From Eurosta solidaginis (lineage: Eukaryota; Arthropoda; Insecta; Diptera; Tephritidae): a stretch of 64,000 nt of DNA. Numbering within the stretch: position 1 is the stretch's first letter; each line of letters begins with the position of its first letter. The position numbers and the translations under genes were made by a program. The DNA lies in assembly GCF_040869045.1 (NCBI RefSeq), contig NW_027136973.1, positions 124,001-188,000 of the forward strand, written 5' to 3'. Positions 25,929-37,721 of the stretch are shown piece by piece. A model generated the notes under the pieces. The model made no database searches, had not been told where the DNA came from, and saw only the letters and a list, made by a program, of their open reading frames with translations.

Positions 25929-26936
25929 ATGGTTCTACGTTCACCAATACGAACTCGTAAATTTACAAATTCAGAAAATCAAAATACCAACCATACAAAT
26001 AACATCATGACTCACAATACAACTCAAAATTCTAACATTAATACAACACAAAACAACATCTCTAATACAACACAAAATACTTCAACACAAGATAACTTTA
26101 CAAATTTTCCTTCTACTAAATCTATTAAATTACCACAATTTTGGCAAGATTGTCCTGATGCCTGGTTTTTGCTTGCTGAAGGACAATTTGAAATTAACAA
26201 TATCAATGATGATAATTTAAAATTTCAAAATATTCTAATTTTTCTTCAACGAGATACTATATCTAAAATTTTAGATGTTATTAACCCTCCTCCTCTTTTT
26301 AATAAATATGATACAATCAAAAAAGTTCTATGTGAAAGATTTTCTCTTAGCGAAGAAAAACGATTAGAACAATTATTTTCAAAAACTGAAATTGGTGATC
26401 GTTCACCATCTGAATTATTCAGATTTATGAAATCACTTATAGGTACTAACTCCATTGTAAGTCAAGAATTACTTTTCAAATTATGGATTCGTAAATTGCC
26501 ACAAGAAATACAAATCCATTTAACTTCTAGTAACAATCAAAATAAAGATGAAGTAATTATTTTAGCTGACAAACTTTTTGATTTAATCAACAAACGTCAT
26601 TCTTCCAAATCTCCTGTAGTCTCAAGTATAAATAATAATATTTTAGAACAATGCGTTAAAAATTTAACTGAATTAACCACGGCTATTTTTCAAAATTTAA
26701 ATAAAATTTCTAATGATATTAATCAATTACAAATCCGTTCAAGATCTAAAGATAGAAATAGATTTAAATCTCGAAATTTTTCAAAATCAAGAAATTTTTC
26801 AAACAATCGTAATTTTACTTCACACACAAATATTTGTTGGTATCACAAAAAATTTAAGAATAACGCTCTTAAATGTATACCCCCATGCAATTTTAATCAA
26901 AATCACAATTCAAATTCCGAACAAAATTTAAACTGA
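25929..26936 (+). CDS. gag: Gag structural protein of the LTR retrotransposon
   Basis: 335 codons with an ATG start; the N-terminus is rich in Asn and Thr. Residues 65-100 ([20 protein letters not shown] onward) match the LPxFWxxxPxxWF pattern at the start of the capsid-like region common in insect and flatworm gypsy Gags (a DUF7041-like domain). Residues 101-225 are helical, capsid-like sequence. Residues 270-300 are rich in Arg, Ser and Phe, probably RNA-binding. The end carries Cys303-X2-His306-X9-Cys316-X3-Cys320, a CHCC box instead of the usual CCHC zinc knuckle; this variant is known from the CsRn1 group. Gag should form the particle and package RNA in the cytoplasm. The UGA stop follows directly on a -1 slippery sequence leading into pol. 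The frame is intact. I am confident of the identity, less so of the exact domain edges. Confidence 0.93.
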   Translation: MVLRSPIRTRKFTNSENQNTNHTNNIMTHNTTQNSNINTTQNNISNTTQNTSTQDNFTNFPSTKSIKLPQFWQDCPDAWFLLAEGQFEINNINDDNLKFQNILIFLQRDTISKILDVINPPPLFNKYDTIKKVLCERFSLSEEKRLEQLFSKTEIGDRSPSELFRFMKSLIGTNSIVSQELLFKLWIRKLPQEIQIHLTSSNNQNKDEVIILADKLFDLINKRHSSKSPVVSSINNNILEQCVKNLTELTTAIFQNLNKISNDINQLQIRSRSKDRNRFKSRNFSKSRNFSNNRNFTSHTNICWYHKKFKNNALKCIPPCNFNQNHNSNSEQNLN

Positions 26937-26993
26937 AACGATCCATTATGACGGTGACGGATAATGGAACTATTATTAAACCTACTCGTCGCC
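26924..26993 (+). promoter_or_regulatory. Predicted -1 ribosomal frameshift signal at the gag/pol junction
   Basis: Two overlapping canonical heptamers lie in the gag phase: A AAT TTA (26924-26930) and T TTA AAC (26927-26933). The second is immediately before gag's TGA at 26934. The pol frame is -1 relative to gag and open from 26897, so a slip reads straight into pol. After an 8-nt spacer, TCCATTAT (26942-26949) pairs perfectly with ATAATGGA (26961-26968). The loop bases GGTGACG (26953-26959) can pair with CGTCGCC (26987-26993) with one G-U wobble, which would make an H-type pseudoknot. These heptamers and spacings are the known requirements for -1 frameshifting; function here is inferred. 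Confidence 0.72.
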
Positions 26994-29959
26994 TCTTCAT
27001 ATTTGATAAATTCAATAAACTTAATTTTCTTATCGATACCGGTGCAGTTGTATCAGTTATTCCTTTTTCTAAATTTAAAATTTATAAAAGAAATTCGGAT
27101 CTTACTTTGACTGCAGCAAACGGTTCTTCAATTGAAACTTTCGGTACAAAACTACTTAAAATTGATTTAGGTTTAAGAAGAGATTTTGAATTTCCATTCA
27201 TTATTGCGAATATTGATACACCAATTTTAGGAGCAAACTTTTTAGAAAAATTCGGAATTATTGTCAATATTAAAAATAAAGAAATAATGGATTCTACTAC
27301 AAAAATTAAAGTTACTGGATCTTCTGGATTTTCTGATATTTTCTCACTCAAAATTCCTATTGTCGAAAATAAGTTTTCAAAATTACTTAATGAATTTCCA
27401 TCTATTACCTGTGAACCAGATTATACTAAAAAAGTTAAACACCATACGGTTCACAGGATAGAAACAAAAGGTATTTTGCCATTTTCGAAACCAAGACGTC
27501 TTGATCCAATCAAACTTAAAATTGCTAAAGCTGAATTTGAATTTTTAGTTAAAACGGGTATATGCAGACCCTCAAATTCTCCTATTGCATCTCCACTTCA
27601 TCTCGTTCCTAAAAAAGAACCAAATGATTGGAGACCTTGCGGAGACTATCGAAGACTTAATTTTATTACTACACCAGATCGGTATCCCTTACCACATATT
27701 CACGATTTAACAATTGATTTAAAAAACAAACAATATTTTTCCAAAATTGATCTTGTACGTGCTTACCACCAAATTCCAATGGCAGAAGAAGACATTCATA
27801 AAACTGCAATAACTACCCCTTTTGGAATGTTTGAATTCGTAAGAATGCCTTTCGGTTTACGAAACAGTGCTCAAACTTTCCAACGCTTTATTAATGAAGT
27901 ATTTTCTGATTTCGATTTTGTATTTACATACATTGATGACATTCTTATTGCCAGTGATAATGAAGATCAACATATAAATCATTTAAAATCAGTTTTCAAA
28001 AGACTTGAAGAATATAATTTAAATATCAAACCTTCAAAATGTACGCTCGGTGTAAATAAATTAAATTTTTTAAGTTACGAAATTTCAGGCGAAGGTATTA
28101 AACCATCTTTAGATAGAATTGAAATCATAACAAATTTTGAAAAACCAATTTCTATAAATAAATTACAAAAATTTTTAGGTATGATAAATTACTATCACAG
28201 ATATATTAAAATGTTAGCAACAGAACTTAGTCCTCTGCATGAAATATTAACACATGCAATTAAAAACAAACTCAAACAATTAAATTGGACAAATGAAACC
28301 ACAACAGCTTTCGAAAATGTTAAAAAACTTTTTGCTAAAAATACTTTACTTACACATTTCGACAAAAATGGTACTTTATCATTAGCAGTAGATGCATCAA
28401 ATGTTGCTATTGGAGCAGTTCTTCAACAAACTAGCAATAATATACTAGAACCCTTAGCTTATTTTTCAAGAAAACTAACTACAACAGAAACTAAATATTC
28501 AACATTTGATCGTGAACTTTTGGCAATTTATAATTCAATTAAACATTTTAAACATTTTCTTGAAGGTAGAACTTTTACAATTTATACTGATCATAAACCT
28601 TTAATTCATGTTCTAAATTCTAAAGTAGATAGATCTCCTCGTCAACTACGTCATCTTGAATATATTGCTCAATTTACAAATGATATTCAATATATACGTG
28701 GAAAAGACAACATAGTTGCCGACACACTTTCCCGTATTCCAGAAATAAATGCAATTTCAACTCAAGATATAAATTTAGAAACTTTATATAAAGAACAGCA
28801 AACTGATACATTTTTACAAAAAACCATTTCTGATCCAAATTCTAAAAATAATTTAAAAGAAATTCATATTCCAATTATTAATTTAAACATATGGTGTGAT
28901 GTTTCTCTACAACCTTTTCGACCTTATGTTCCACATTCTATGAGAAGAATTATATTTGACAAAATTCACTCATTATCTCATCCAAGTATAAGAACAACTA
29001 GAAAATTAATTCAAAATAAATATTATTGGCCTAACATGCGTAAAGAGATTAACGATTGGACTTCATCTTGCATCAATTGTCAAAAATCCAAAATTTCAAG
29101 ACATACTAAATCTCCTATCCAAAAAATTCAAATACCATCAGGCCGTTTTGAACATATTCATATGGATATTGTTGGACCTCTTCCAGTTTCAAATGGAAAT
29201 TGTTATATTTTAACAATTATTGACAGATTTTCACGTTGGCCTGAAGCTTATCCACTTAAAGATATTTCAACAAATACTATAGTAAAAACTTTTATTCAAA
29301 ATTATATACCACGATTTGGTATACCATTGAATATTACAGTAGATCAAGGTTCACAATTCACCTCAAAATTTTTTACGGAATTAACTAAACTTTTAGGTTC
29401 TCATAAAATTCATACATCTCCTTACCATCCCCAAGCAAATGGCATGATAGAGAGATTTCATCGAACTTTAAAAGCAGCAATTATAGCATCAAACGACTCG
29501 GTTCATTGGTCTGACATTTTACCATTCATTCTACTTGGTTTACGAACTTCTATTAAAGAAGATTTAAAATGTTCATCTGCTGAACTTGTTTATGGCCAAA
29601 CACTTAGAATACCTGGTGAATTAATTATTTCAAATAGTAATAAAGAACATGATTTTTCTAATGTTCGTTCTAAAGTTTTTCATCATAACAAAGAAAATGT
29701 TTTCGTTCCTAAACAATTAGAAAATTGTGAGTATGTTTTTGTTAAAGTTCTTCGTAAATCTAATTTAGAATCACCTTATGAAGGACCTTTTAAAGTTATT
29801 TCTAAGAAACAAAAAACATTTACAATTCAATACAAAAACACTATCAAAAATATTTCAATTGATTTACTTAAACCAGCAAACATACTTATTAACACTAATT
29901 TAAATACAAATACATTAAACAACAAAAAACAAAAAAAGGTTACATTTAATATTAATTAA
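26948..29959 (+). CDS. pol: Pol polyprotein: protease, reverse transcriptase, RNase H, integrase
   Basis: 1003 codons from the first ATG; it is more likely made as a Gag-Pol fusion by -1 frameshift, in which case the true Pol segment begins upstream at about 26933. Aspartic protease: D30-T-G-A and ILG at 93-95. Reverse transcriptase: about 175-345, with catalytic Asp268 and Y-I-D-D at 328-331. RNase H: Asp482, Glu523, Asp548 and Asp592. Integrase: zinc domain His674-X3-His678-X29-Cys708-X2-Cys711, then core Asp740, Asp799 and Glu835 with 35 residues between the last two, then a GPF motif at 946-948 and IDLLKPA at about 971-977. Length and order are normal for Ty3/gypsy, with no frameshift or missing catalytic residue. 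It copies the genomic RNA and inserts the cDNA. No envelope follows. Codon use is strongly A/T-ending, like gag. Confidence 0.96.
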   Translation: MTVTDNGTIIKPTRRLFIFDKFNKLNFLIDTGAVVSVIPFSKFKIYKRNSDLTLTAANGSSIETFGTKLLKIDLGLRRDFEFPFIIANIDTPILGANFLEKFGIIVNIKNKEIMDSTTKIKVTGSSGFSDIFSLKIPIVENKFSKLLNEFPSITCEPDYTKKVKHHTVHRIETKGILPFSKPRRLDPIKLKIAKAEFEFLVKTGICRPSNSPIASPLHLVPKKEPNDWRPCGDYRRLNFITTPDRYPLPHIHDLTIDLKNKQYFSKIDLVRAYHQIPMAEEDIHKTAITTPFGMFEFVRMPFGLRNSAQTFQRFINEVFSDFDFVFTYIDDILIASDNEDQHINHLKSVFKRLEEYNLNIKPSKCTLGVNKLNFLSYEISGEGIKPSLDRIEIITNFEKPISINKLQKFLGMINYYHRYIKMLATELSPLHEILTHAIKNKLKQLNWTNETTTAFENVKKLFAKNTLLTHFDKNGTLSLAVDASNVAIGAVLQQTSNNILEPLAYFSRKLTTTETKYSTFDRELLAIYNSIKHFKHFLEGRTFTIYTDHKPLIHVLNSKVDRSPRQLRHLEYIAQFTNDIQYIRGKDNIVADTLSRIPEINAISTQDINLETLYKEQQTDTFLQKTISDPNSKNNLKEIHIPIINLNIWCDVSLQPFRPYVPHSMRRIIFDKIHSLSHPSIRTTRKLIQNKYYWPNMRKEINDWTSSCINCQKSKISRHTKSPIQKIQIPSGRFEHIHMDIVGPLPVSNGNCYILTIIDRFSRWPEAYPLKDISTNTIVKTFIQNYIPRFGIPLNITVDQGSQFTSKFFTELTKLLGSHKIHTSPYHPQANGMIERFHRTLKAAIIASNDSVHWSDILPFILLGLRTSIKEDLKCSSAELVYGQTLRIPGELIISNSNKEHDFSNVRSKVFHHNKENVFVPKQLENCEYVFVKVLRKSNLESPYEGPFKVISKKQKTFTIQYKNTIKNISIDLLKPANILINTNLNTNTLNNKKQKKVTFNIN

Positions 29960-29984
29960 TAATTTGTTTGTTTCAAATTTTCTT

Positions 29985-29994
29985 GGAGGGGGAG
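29985..29994 (+). other. Polypurine tract (plus-strand primer)
   Basis: GGAGGGGGAG stands out in A/T-rich sequence just before the 3' LTR, where the RNase H-resistant plus-strand primer is expected. It is separated from the LTR boundary by TAAA. A small gap like this is unusual, but the boundary is fixed by comparison of the two LTR flanks. Confidence 0.85.
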
Positions 29995-29998
29995 TAAA

Positions 29999-30209
29999 TA
30001 TAGTGTTAACTACTTTGTACTCTTTACTTTAATTTTTAAAATAATTTTAATTGAGTTTTCGTGTTAACTTAAAATTTTGAATAACTTCAAAAAAAGAAAA
30101 TTCTAATTAGTTTTTGAAAATATCTAAACTCAAAAATAAACAAAAATAAATTTTATATTACAAACAAAAATAAAAGTTTTTTTAAAATATCAACTTGAAT
30201 GTTGATATA
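29999..30209 (+). repeat. 3' LTR (211 bp)
   Basis: Identical by eye to 24663-24873, same length, with the same TATAG start and GATATA end. LTRs are identical at insertion because both derive from one template, so no visible divergence means a recent insertion, unless gene conversion has homogenised them. Confidence 0.95.
30135..30174 (+). terminator. Cluster of polyadenylation signals in the 3' LTR
   Basis: AATAAA occurs at 30135, 30145 and 30169. The 3' LTR should supply the 3' end of the genomic RNA, so these are plausible cleavage and polyadenylation signals. In A/T-rich DNA some are expected by chance, so which one is used is unknown. Confidence 0.5.
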
Positions 30210-30214
30210 ATAAC
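30210..30214. repeat. Target-site duplication, right copy (ATAAC)
   Basis: Second copy of the ATAAC at 24658-24662. It is followed by TCAGCAGTTG, the exact continuation of the interrupted satellite monomer. Confidence 0.93.
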
Positions 30215-30947
30215 TCAGCAGTTGTTTCCATCAGAGCGACAATTTTTGAGATAGTTATTAAAACTGTTTAAAGGTTGTCAAACGTTGTTTCTCGTTGTAT
30301 ATCCTTTAATTCTAGAGTTAAATTGATAAATAACGTGTACGAATTTGTTTAACGCATTTGTTTTTTTACTCGACGTCTCCGTTCTCGTGTAGCCTACATA
30401 TTGCGTTTTTTTTTTAATTTGCTTACCGGGCTAAAGGTTAGCATGCTTAAAATACGTAAGTCGTTTTGTTCAACAAATTTAAGTAGATAACTCATCAGTT
30501 GTTTGCATCAGAGCGACAATTTTTGAGATAGTTATTAAAACTGTTTAAAGGTTGTCAAACGTCGTTTCTCGTTGTATATCCTTTAATTCTAGAGTTAAAT
30601 TGATAAATAACATGTACGAATTTGTTTAACGCATTTGTTTTGGTTACTCGACGTCACCGTTCTCGTGTAGCCTACATATTGCGTTTTTTTTTTAATTTGC
30701 TTACCGGGCTAAAGGTTAGCATGCTTAAAATACGTAAGTCGTTTTGTTCAACAAATTTAAGTAGATAACTCATCAGTTGTTTGCATCAGAGCGACAATTT
30801 TTGAGATAGTTATTAAAACTGTTTAAAGGATGTCAAACGTCGTTTCTCGTTGTATATCCTTTAATTCTAGAGTTAAATTGATAAATAACATGTACGAATT
30901 TGTTTAACGCATTTGTTTTGGTTACTCGACGTCTCCGTTCTCGCGTA

Positions 30948-31048
30948 GCCTACATATTGCGTTTTTTTTTTAATTTGCTTACCGGGCTAAAGTGTACGAA
31001 TTTGTTTAACGCATTTGTTTGGTTACTCGACGTCTCCGTTCTCGTGTA
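30948..31048 (+). repeat. Internally deleted satellite monomer (101 bp), right of the element
   Basis: Same GGGCTAAAG-TGTACGAATTTG junction and same GTTTGGTTACTCG change as at 24185-24286. The monomer before it ends in TCTCGCGTAGCC in both places, so the two local regions are paralogous copies. Confidence 0.92.
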
Positions 31049-34000
31049 GCCTACATATTGCGTTTTTTTTTTAATTTGCTTACCGGGCTAAAGGTTAGCA
31101 TGCTTAAAATACGTAAGTCGTTTTGTTCAACAAATTTGAGTAGATAACTCAGCAGTTGTTTGCATCAGAGCGACAATTTTTGAGATAGTTATTAAAACTG
31201 TTTAAAGGTTGTCAAACGTTGTTTCTCGTTGTATATCCTTTAATTCTAGAGTTAAATTGATAAATAACGTGTACGAATTTGTTTAACGCATTTGTTTTGG
31301 TTACTCGACGTCTCCGTTCTCGTGTAGCCTACTTATTGGGTTTTTTTTTTTATTTGCTTACCGGGCTAAAGGTTAGCATGTTTAAAATACGTAAGTCGTT
31401 TTGTTCAACAAATTTGAGTAGATAACTCAGCAGTTGTTTGCATCAGAGCGACAATTTTTGAGATAGTTATTAAAACTGTTTAAAGGTTGTCAAAAGTTGT
31501 TTCTCGTTGTATATCCTTTAATTCTAGAGTTAAATTGATAAATAACGTGTACGAATTTGTTTAACGCATTTGTTTTGGTTACTCGATGTCTCCGTTCTCG
31601 TGTAGCCTACATATTGCGTTTTTTTTTTAATTTGCTTACCGGGCTAAAGGTTAGCATGCTTAAAATACGTAAGTCGTTTTGTTCAACAAATTTGAGTAGA
31701 TAACTCAGCAGTTGTTTGCATCAGAGCGACAATTTTTGAGATAGTTATTAAAACTGTTTAAAGGTTGTCAAACGTTGTTTCTCGTTGTATATCCTTTAAT
31801 TCTAGAGTTAAATTGATAAATAACGTGTACGAATTTGTTTAACGCATTTGTTTTGGTTACTCGACGTCTCCGTTCTCGTGTAGCCTACATATTGCGTTTT
31901 TTTTTTAATTTGCTTACCGGGCTAAAGGTTAGCATGCTTAAAATACGTAAGTCGTTTTGTTCAACAAATTTGAGTAGATAACTCAGCAGTTATTTCCATC
32001 AGAGCGACAATTTTTGAGATAGTTATTAAAACTGTTTAAAGGTTGTCAAACGTTGTTTCTCGTTGTATAACCTTTAATTCTAGAGTTAAATTGATAAATA
32101 ACGTGTACGAATTTGTTTAACGCATTTGTTTTGGTTACTCGACGTCTCCGTTCTCGTGTAGCCTACATATTGCATTTTTGTTTTAATTTGCTTACCGGGA
32201 TAAAGGTTAGCATGTTTAAAATACGTAAGTCGTTTTGTTCAACAAATTTGAGTAGATAACTCAGCAGTTGTTTGCATCAGAGCGACAATTTTTGAGATAG
32301 TTATTAAAACTGTTTAAAGGTTGTCAAACGTTGTTTCTCGTTGTATATCCTTTAATTCTAGAGTTAAATTGATAAATAACGTGTACGAATTTGTTTAACG
32401 CATTTGTTTTTTTACTCGAAGTCTCCTTTCTCGTGTAGCCTACGTATTGCGTTTTTTTTTTAATTTGCTTACCGGGCTAAAGGTTAGCATGCTTAAAATA
32501 CGTAAGTCGTTTTGTTCAACAAATTTAAGTAGATAACTCAGCAGTTGTTTCCATCAGAGCGACAATTTTTGAGATAGTTATTAAAACTGTTTAAAGGTTG
32601 TCAAACGTTGTTTCTCGTTGTATATCCTTTAATTTTAGAGTTAAATTGATAAATAACATGTACGAATTTGTTTAACGCATTTGTTTTGGTTACTCGACGT
32701 CTCCGTTCTCGTGTAGCCTACATATTGCGTTTTTTTTTTAATTTGCTTACCGGGCTAAAGGTTAGCATGCTTAAAATACGTAAGTCGTTTTGTCCAACAA
32801 ATTTGAGTAGATAACTCAGCAGTTGTTTGCATCAGAGCGACAATTTTTGAGATAGTTATTAAAACTGTTTAAAGGTTGTCAAACGTTGTTTCTCGTTGTA
32901 TATCCTTTAATTCTAATGTTAAATTGATAAATAACGTGTACGAATTTGTTTAACGCATTTGTTTTGGTTACTCGACGTCTCCGTTCTCGTGTAGCCTACA
33001 TATTGCGTTTTTTTTTTAATTTGCTTACCGGGCTAAAGGTTAGCATGCTTAAAATACGTAAGTCGTTTTATCCAACAAATTTGAGTAGATAACTCAGCAG
33101 TTGTTTCCATCAGAGCGACAATTTTTGAGATAGTTATTAAAACTGTTTAAAGGTTGTCAAACGTTGTTTCTCGTTGTATATCCTTTAATTCTAGAGTTAA
33201 ATTGATAAATAACGTGTACGAATTTGTTTAACGCATTTGTTTTGGTTACTCGACGTCTACGTTCTCGTGTAGCCTACATATTGCGTTTTTTTTTAATTTG
33301 CTTACCGGGCTAAAGGTTAGCATGCTTAAGATACGTAAGTCGTTTTGTTCAACAAATTTGAGTAGATAACTCAGCAGTTGTTTCCATCAGAGCGACAATT
33401 TTTGAGATAGTTATTAAAACTGTTTAAAGGTTGTCAAACGTTGTTTCTCGTTGTATATCCTTTAATTCTAGAGTTAAATTGATAAATAACGTGTACGAAT
33501 TTGTTTAACGCATTTGTTTTGGTTACTCGACGTCTCCGTTCTCGTGTAGCCTACATATTGCGTTTTTTTTTTTTAATTTGCTTACCGGGCTAAAGGTTAG
33601 CATGCTTAAAATACGTAAGTCATTTTGTTCAACAAATTTGAGTAGATAACTCAGCAGTTATTTCCATCAGAGCGACAATTTTTGAGATAGTTATTAAAAC
33701 TGTTTAAAGGTTGTCAAACGTTGTTTCTCGTTGTATATCCTTTAATTCTAGAGTTAAATTGATAAATAACGTGTACGAATTTGTTTAACGCATTTGTTTT
33801 GGTTACTCGACGTCTCCGTTCTCGTGTAGCCTACATATTGCGTTTTTGTTTTAATTTGCTTACCGGGCTAAAGGTTAGCATGTTTAAAATACGTAAGTCG
33901 TTTTGTTCAACAAATTTGAGTAGATAACTCAGCAGTTGTTTGCATCAGAGCGACAATTTTTGAGATAGTTATTAAAACTGTTTAAAGGTTGTCAAACGTT

Positions 34001-37000
34001 GTTTCTCGTTGTATATCCTTTAATTCTAGAGTTAAATTGATAAATAACATGTACGAATTTGTTTAACGCATTTGTTTTGGTTACTCGACGTCTCCGTTCT
34101 CGTGTAGCCTACATATTGCGTTTTTTTTTTAATTTGCTTACCGGGCTAAAGGTTAGCATGCTTAAAATACGTAAGTCGTTTTGTTCAACAAATTTGAGTA
34201 GATAACTCAGCAGTCGTTTGCATCAGAGCGACAATTTTTGAGATAGTTATTAAAACTGTTTAAAGGTTGTCAAACGTTGTTTCTCGTTGTATATCCTTTA
34301 ATTCTAATGTTAAATTGATAAATGACGTGTACGAATTTGTTTAACGCATTTGTTTTGGTTACTCGACGTCTCCGTTCTCGTGTAGCCTACATATTGCGTT
34401 TTTTTTTTTAATTTGCTTACCGGGCTAAAGGTTAGCATGCTTAAAATACGTAAGTCGTTTTGTTCAACAAATTTGAGTAGATAACTCAGCAGTTGTTTCC
34501 ATCAGAGCGACAATTTTTGAGATAGTTATTAAAACTGTTTAAAGGTTGTCAAACGTTGTTTCTCGTTGTATATCCTTTAATTCTAGAGTTAAATTGATAA
34601 ATAACGTGTACGAATTTGTTTAACGTATTTGTTTTGGTTACTCGACGTCTCCGTTCTCGTGTAGCCTACATATTGCGTTTTTTTTTTAATTTGCTTACCG
34701 GGCTAAAGGTTAGCATGTTTAAAATACGTAAGTCGTTTTGTTCAACAAATTTGAGTAGATAACTCAGCAGTTGTTTGCATCAGAGCGACAATTTTTGAGA
34801 TAGTTATTAAAACTGTTTAAAGGTTGTCAAACGTTGTTTCTCGTTGTATATCCTTTAATTCTAATGTTAAATTGATAAATAACGTGTACGAATTTGTTTA
34901 ACGCATTTGTTTTGGTTACTCGACGTCTACGTTCTCGTGTAGCCTACATATTGCGTTTTTTTTTAATTTGCTTACCGGGCTAAAGGTTAGCATGCTTAAA
35001 ATACGTAAGTCGTTTTGTTCAACAAATTTGAGTAGATAACTCAGCAGTTGTTTCCATCAGAGCGACAATTTTTGAGATAGTTATTAAAACTGTTTAAAGG
35101 TTGTCAAACGTTGTTTCTCGTTGTATGTCCTTTAATTCTAGAGTTAAATTGATAAATAACGTGTACGAATTTGTTTAACGCATTTGTTTTGGTTACTCGA
35201 CGTCTCCGTTCTCGTGTAGCCTACATATTGGGTTTTTTTTTTTTAATTTGCTTACCGGGCTAAAGGTTAGCATGCTTAAAATACGTAAGTCGTTTTGTTC
35301 AACAAATTTGAGTAGATAACTCAGCAGTTATTTCCATCAGAGCGACAATTTTTGAGATAGTTATTAAAACTGTTTAAAGGTTGTCAAACGTTGTTTCTCG
35401 TTGTATATCCTTTAATTCTAGAGTTAAATTGATAAATAACGTGTACGAATTTGTTTAACGCATTTGTTTTGGTTACTCGACGTCTCCGTTTTCGTGTAGC
35501 CTACATATTGCGTTTTTGTTTTAATTTGCTTACCGGGCTAAAGGTTAGCATGTTTAAAATACGTAAGTCGTTTTGTTCAACAAATTTGAGTAGATAACTC
35601 AGCAGTTGTTTGCATCAGAGCGACAATTTTTGAGATAGTTATTAAAACTGTTTAAAGGTTGTCAAACGTTGTTTCTCGTTGTATATCCTTTAATTCTAGA
35701 GTTAAATTGATAAATAACATGTACGAATTTGTTTAACGCATTTGTTTTGGTTACTCGACGTCTCCGTTCTCGTGTAGCCTACATATTGCGTTTTTTTTTT
35801 AATTTGCTTACAGGGCTAAAGGTTAGCATGCTTAAAATACGTAAGTCGTTTTGTTCAACAAATTTGAGTAGATAACTCAGCAGTCGTTTGCATCAGAGCG
35901 ACAATTTTTGAGATAGTTATTAAAACTGTTTAAAGGTTGTCAAACGTTGTTTCTCGTTGTATATCCTTTAATTCTAATGTTAAATTGATAAATGACGTGT
36001 ACGAATTTGTTTAACGCATTTGTTTTGGTTACTCGACGTCTCCGTTCTCGTGTAGCCTACATATTGCGTTTTTTTTTTAATTTGCTTACCGGGCTAAAGG
36101 TTAGCATGCTTAAAATACGTAAGTCGTTTTGTTCAACAAATTTGAGTAGATAACTCAGCAGTTGTTTCCATCAGAGCGACAATTTTTGAGATAGTTATTA
36201 AAACTGTTTAAAGGTTGTCAAACGTTGTTTCTCGTTGTATATCCTTTAATTCTAGAGTTAAATTGATAAATAACGTGTACGAATTTGTTTATCGCATTTG
36301 TTTTGGTTACTCGACGCCTCCGTTCTCGTGTAGCCTACATATTGCGTTTTTTTTTAATTTGCTTACTGGGCTAAAGGTTAGCATGCTTAAAATACGTAAG
36401 TCGTTTTGTTCAACAAATTTAATTAGATAACTCATCAGTTGTTTGCATCAGAGCGACAATTTTTGAGATAGTTATTAAAACTGTTTAAAGGTTGTCAAAC
36501 GTTGTTTCTCGTTGTATATCCTTTAATTCTAGAGTTAAATTGATAAATAACGTGTACGAATTTGTTTAACGTATTTGTTTTGGTTACTCGACGTCTCCGT
36601 TCTCGTGTAGCCTACATATTGCGTTTTTTTTTTAATTTGCTTACCGGGCTAAAGGTTAGCATGTTTAAAATACGTAAGTCGTTTTGTTCAACAAATTTGA
36701 GTAGATAACTCAGCAGTTGTTTGCATCAGAGCGACAATTTTTGAGATAGTTATTAAAACTGTTTAAAGGTTGTCAAACGTTGTTTCTCGTTGTATATCCT
36801 TTAATTCTAATGTTAAATTGATAAATAACGTGTACGAATTTGTTTAACGCATTTGTTTTGGTTACTCGACGTCTCCGTTCTCGTGTAGCCTACATATTGC
36901 GTTTTTTTTTTAATTTGCTTACCGGGCTAAAGGTTAGCATGTTTAAAATACGTAAGTCGTTTTGTTCAACAAATTTGAGTAGATAACTCAGCAGTTGTTT

Positions 37001-37721
37001 CCATCAGAGCGACAATTTTTGAGATAGTTATTAAAACGGTTTAAAGGTTGTCAAACGTTGTTTCTCGTTGTATATCCTTTAATTCTAGAGTTAAATTGAT
37101 AAATAACGTGTACAAATTTGTTTAACGCATTTGTGTTGGTTACTCGACGTCTCCGTTCTCGTGTAGCCTACATATTGCGTTTTTTTTTTAATTTGCTTAC
37201 CGGGCTAAAGGTTAGCATGTTTAAAATACGTAAGTCGTTTTGTTCAACAAATTTGAGTAGATAACTCAGCAGTTGTTTGCATCAGAGCGACAATTTTTGA
37301 GATAGTTATTAAAACTGTTTAAAGGTTGTCAAACGTTGTTTCTCATTGTATATCCTTTAATTCTATAGTTAAATTGATAAATAACGTGTACGAATTTGTT
37401 TAACGCATTTGTTTTGGTTACTCGACGTCTCCGTTCTCGTGTAGCCTACATATTGCGCTTTTTTTTTAATTTGCTTACCGGGCTAAAGGTTAGCATGTTT
37501 AAAATACGTAAGTCGTTTTGTTCAACAAATTTGAGTAGATAACTCAGCAGTTGTTTGCATCAGAGCGACAATTTTTGAGATAGTTATTAAAACTGTTTAA
37601 AGGTTGTCAAACGTTGTTTCTCGTTGTATATCCTTTAATGCTACAGTTAAATTGATAAATAACGTGTACGGATTTGTTTAACGCATTTGTTTTGGTTACT
37701 CGACGTCTCCGTTTTCGTGTA

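Larger units (their letters stand above)
24663..30209 (+). mobile_element. Full-length Ty3/gypsy LTR retrotransposon, CsRn1/Kamikaze-like, nested in satellite
   Basis: A 5,547-bp element with two 211-bp LTRs, a primer-binding site, gag, pol in the order protease-reverse transcriptase-RNase H-integrase, and a polypurine tract, flanked by a 5-bp target duplication. Integrase after RNase H places it in Ty3/gypsy (Metaviridae) rather than copia. The CHCC box ending Gag and the GPF-type integrase C-terminus resemble the CsRn1 group. There is no envelope gene: only 39 bp separate the pol stop from the 3' LTR. Both ORFs are open, all catalytic residues are present and the LTRs read as identical, so the insertion is probably recent and may be autonomous. 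Clade assignment is from recalled family features, not from a tree. Confidence 0.95.

Noticed and set aside
26024..26455. Antisense frames within gag (and one at 27082-27351 within pol)
   Set aside because: Shadows of the well-supported sense ORFs.
26713..26931. 72-codon frame overlapping the 3' end of gag
   Set aside because: Non-conserved alternative frame of gag with no recognisable domain; it is in neither the gag nor the pol frame.
29960..29998. Possible envelope ORF after pol
   Set aside because: Only 39 bp lie between the pol stop and the 3' LTR, so the element has no env.
36215..36430. Recurrent 63-72-codon frames in the satellite (also at 47051, 51496, 57016 and 62022 on the + strand, 58137 on the - strand)
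   Set aside because: The + strand frames all start at the same non-ATG position (TTG of GTTGTCAAACG) of a monomer and recur only because the monomer recurs. They cross the length-variable poly-T tract, so the frame is not conserved. No coding signature.
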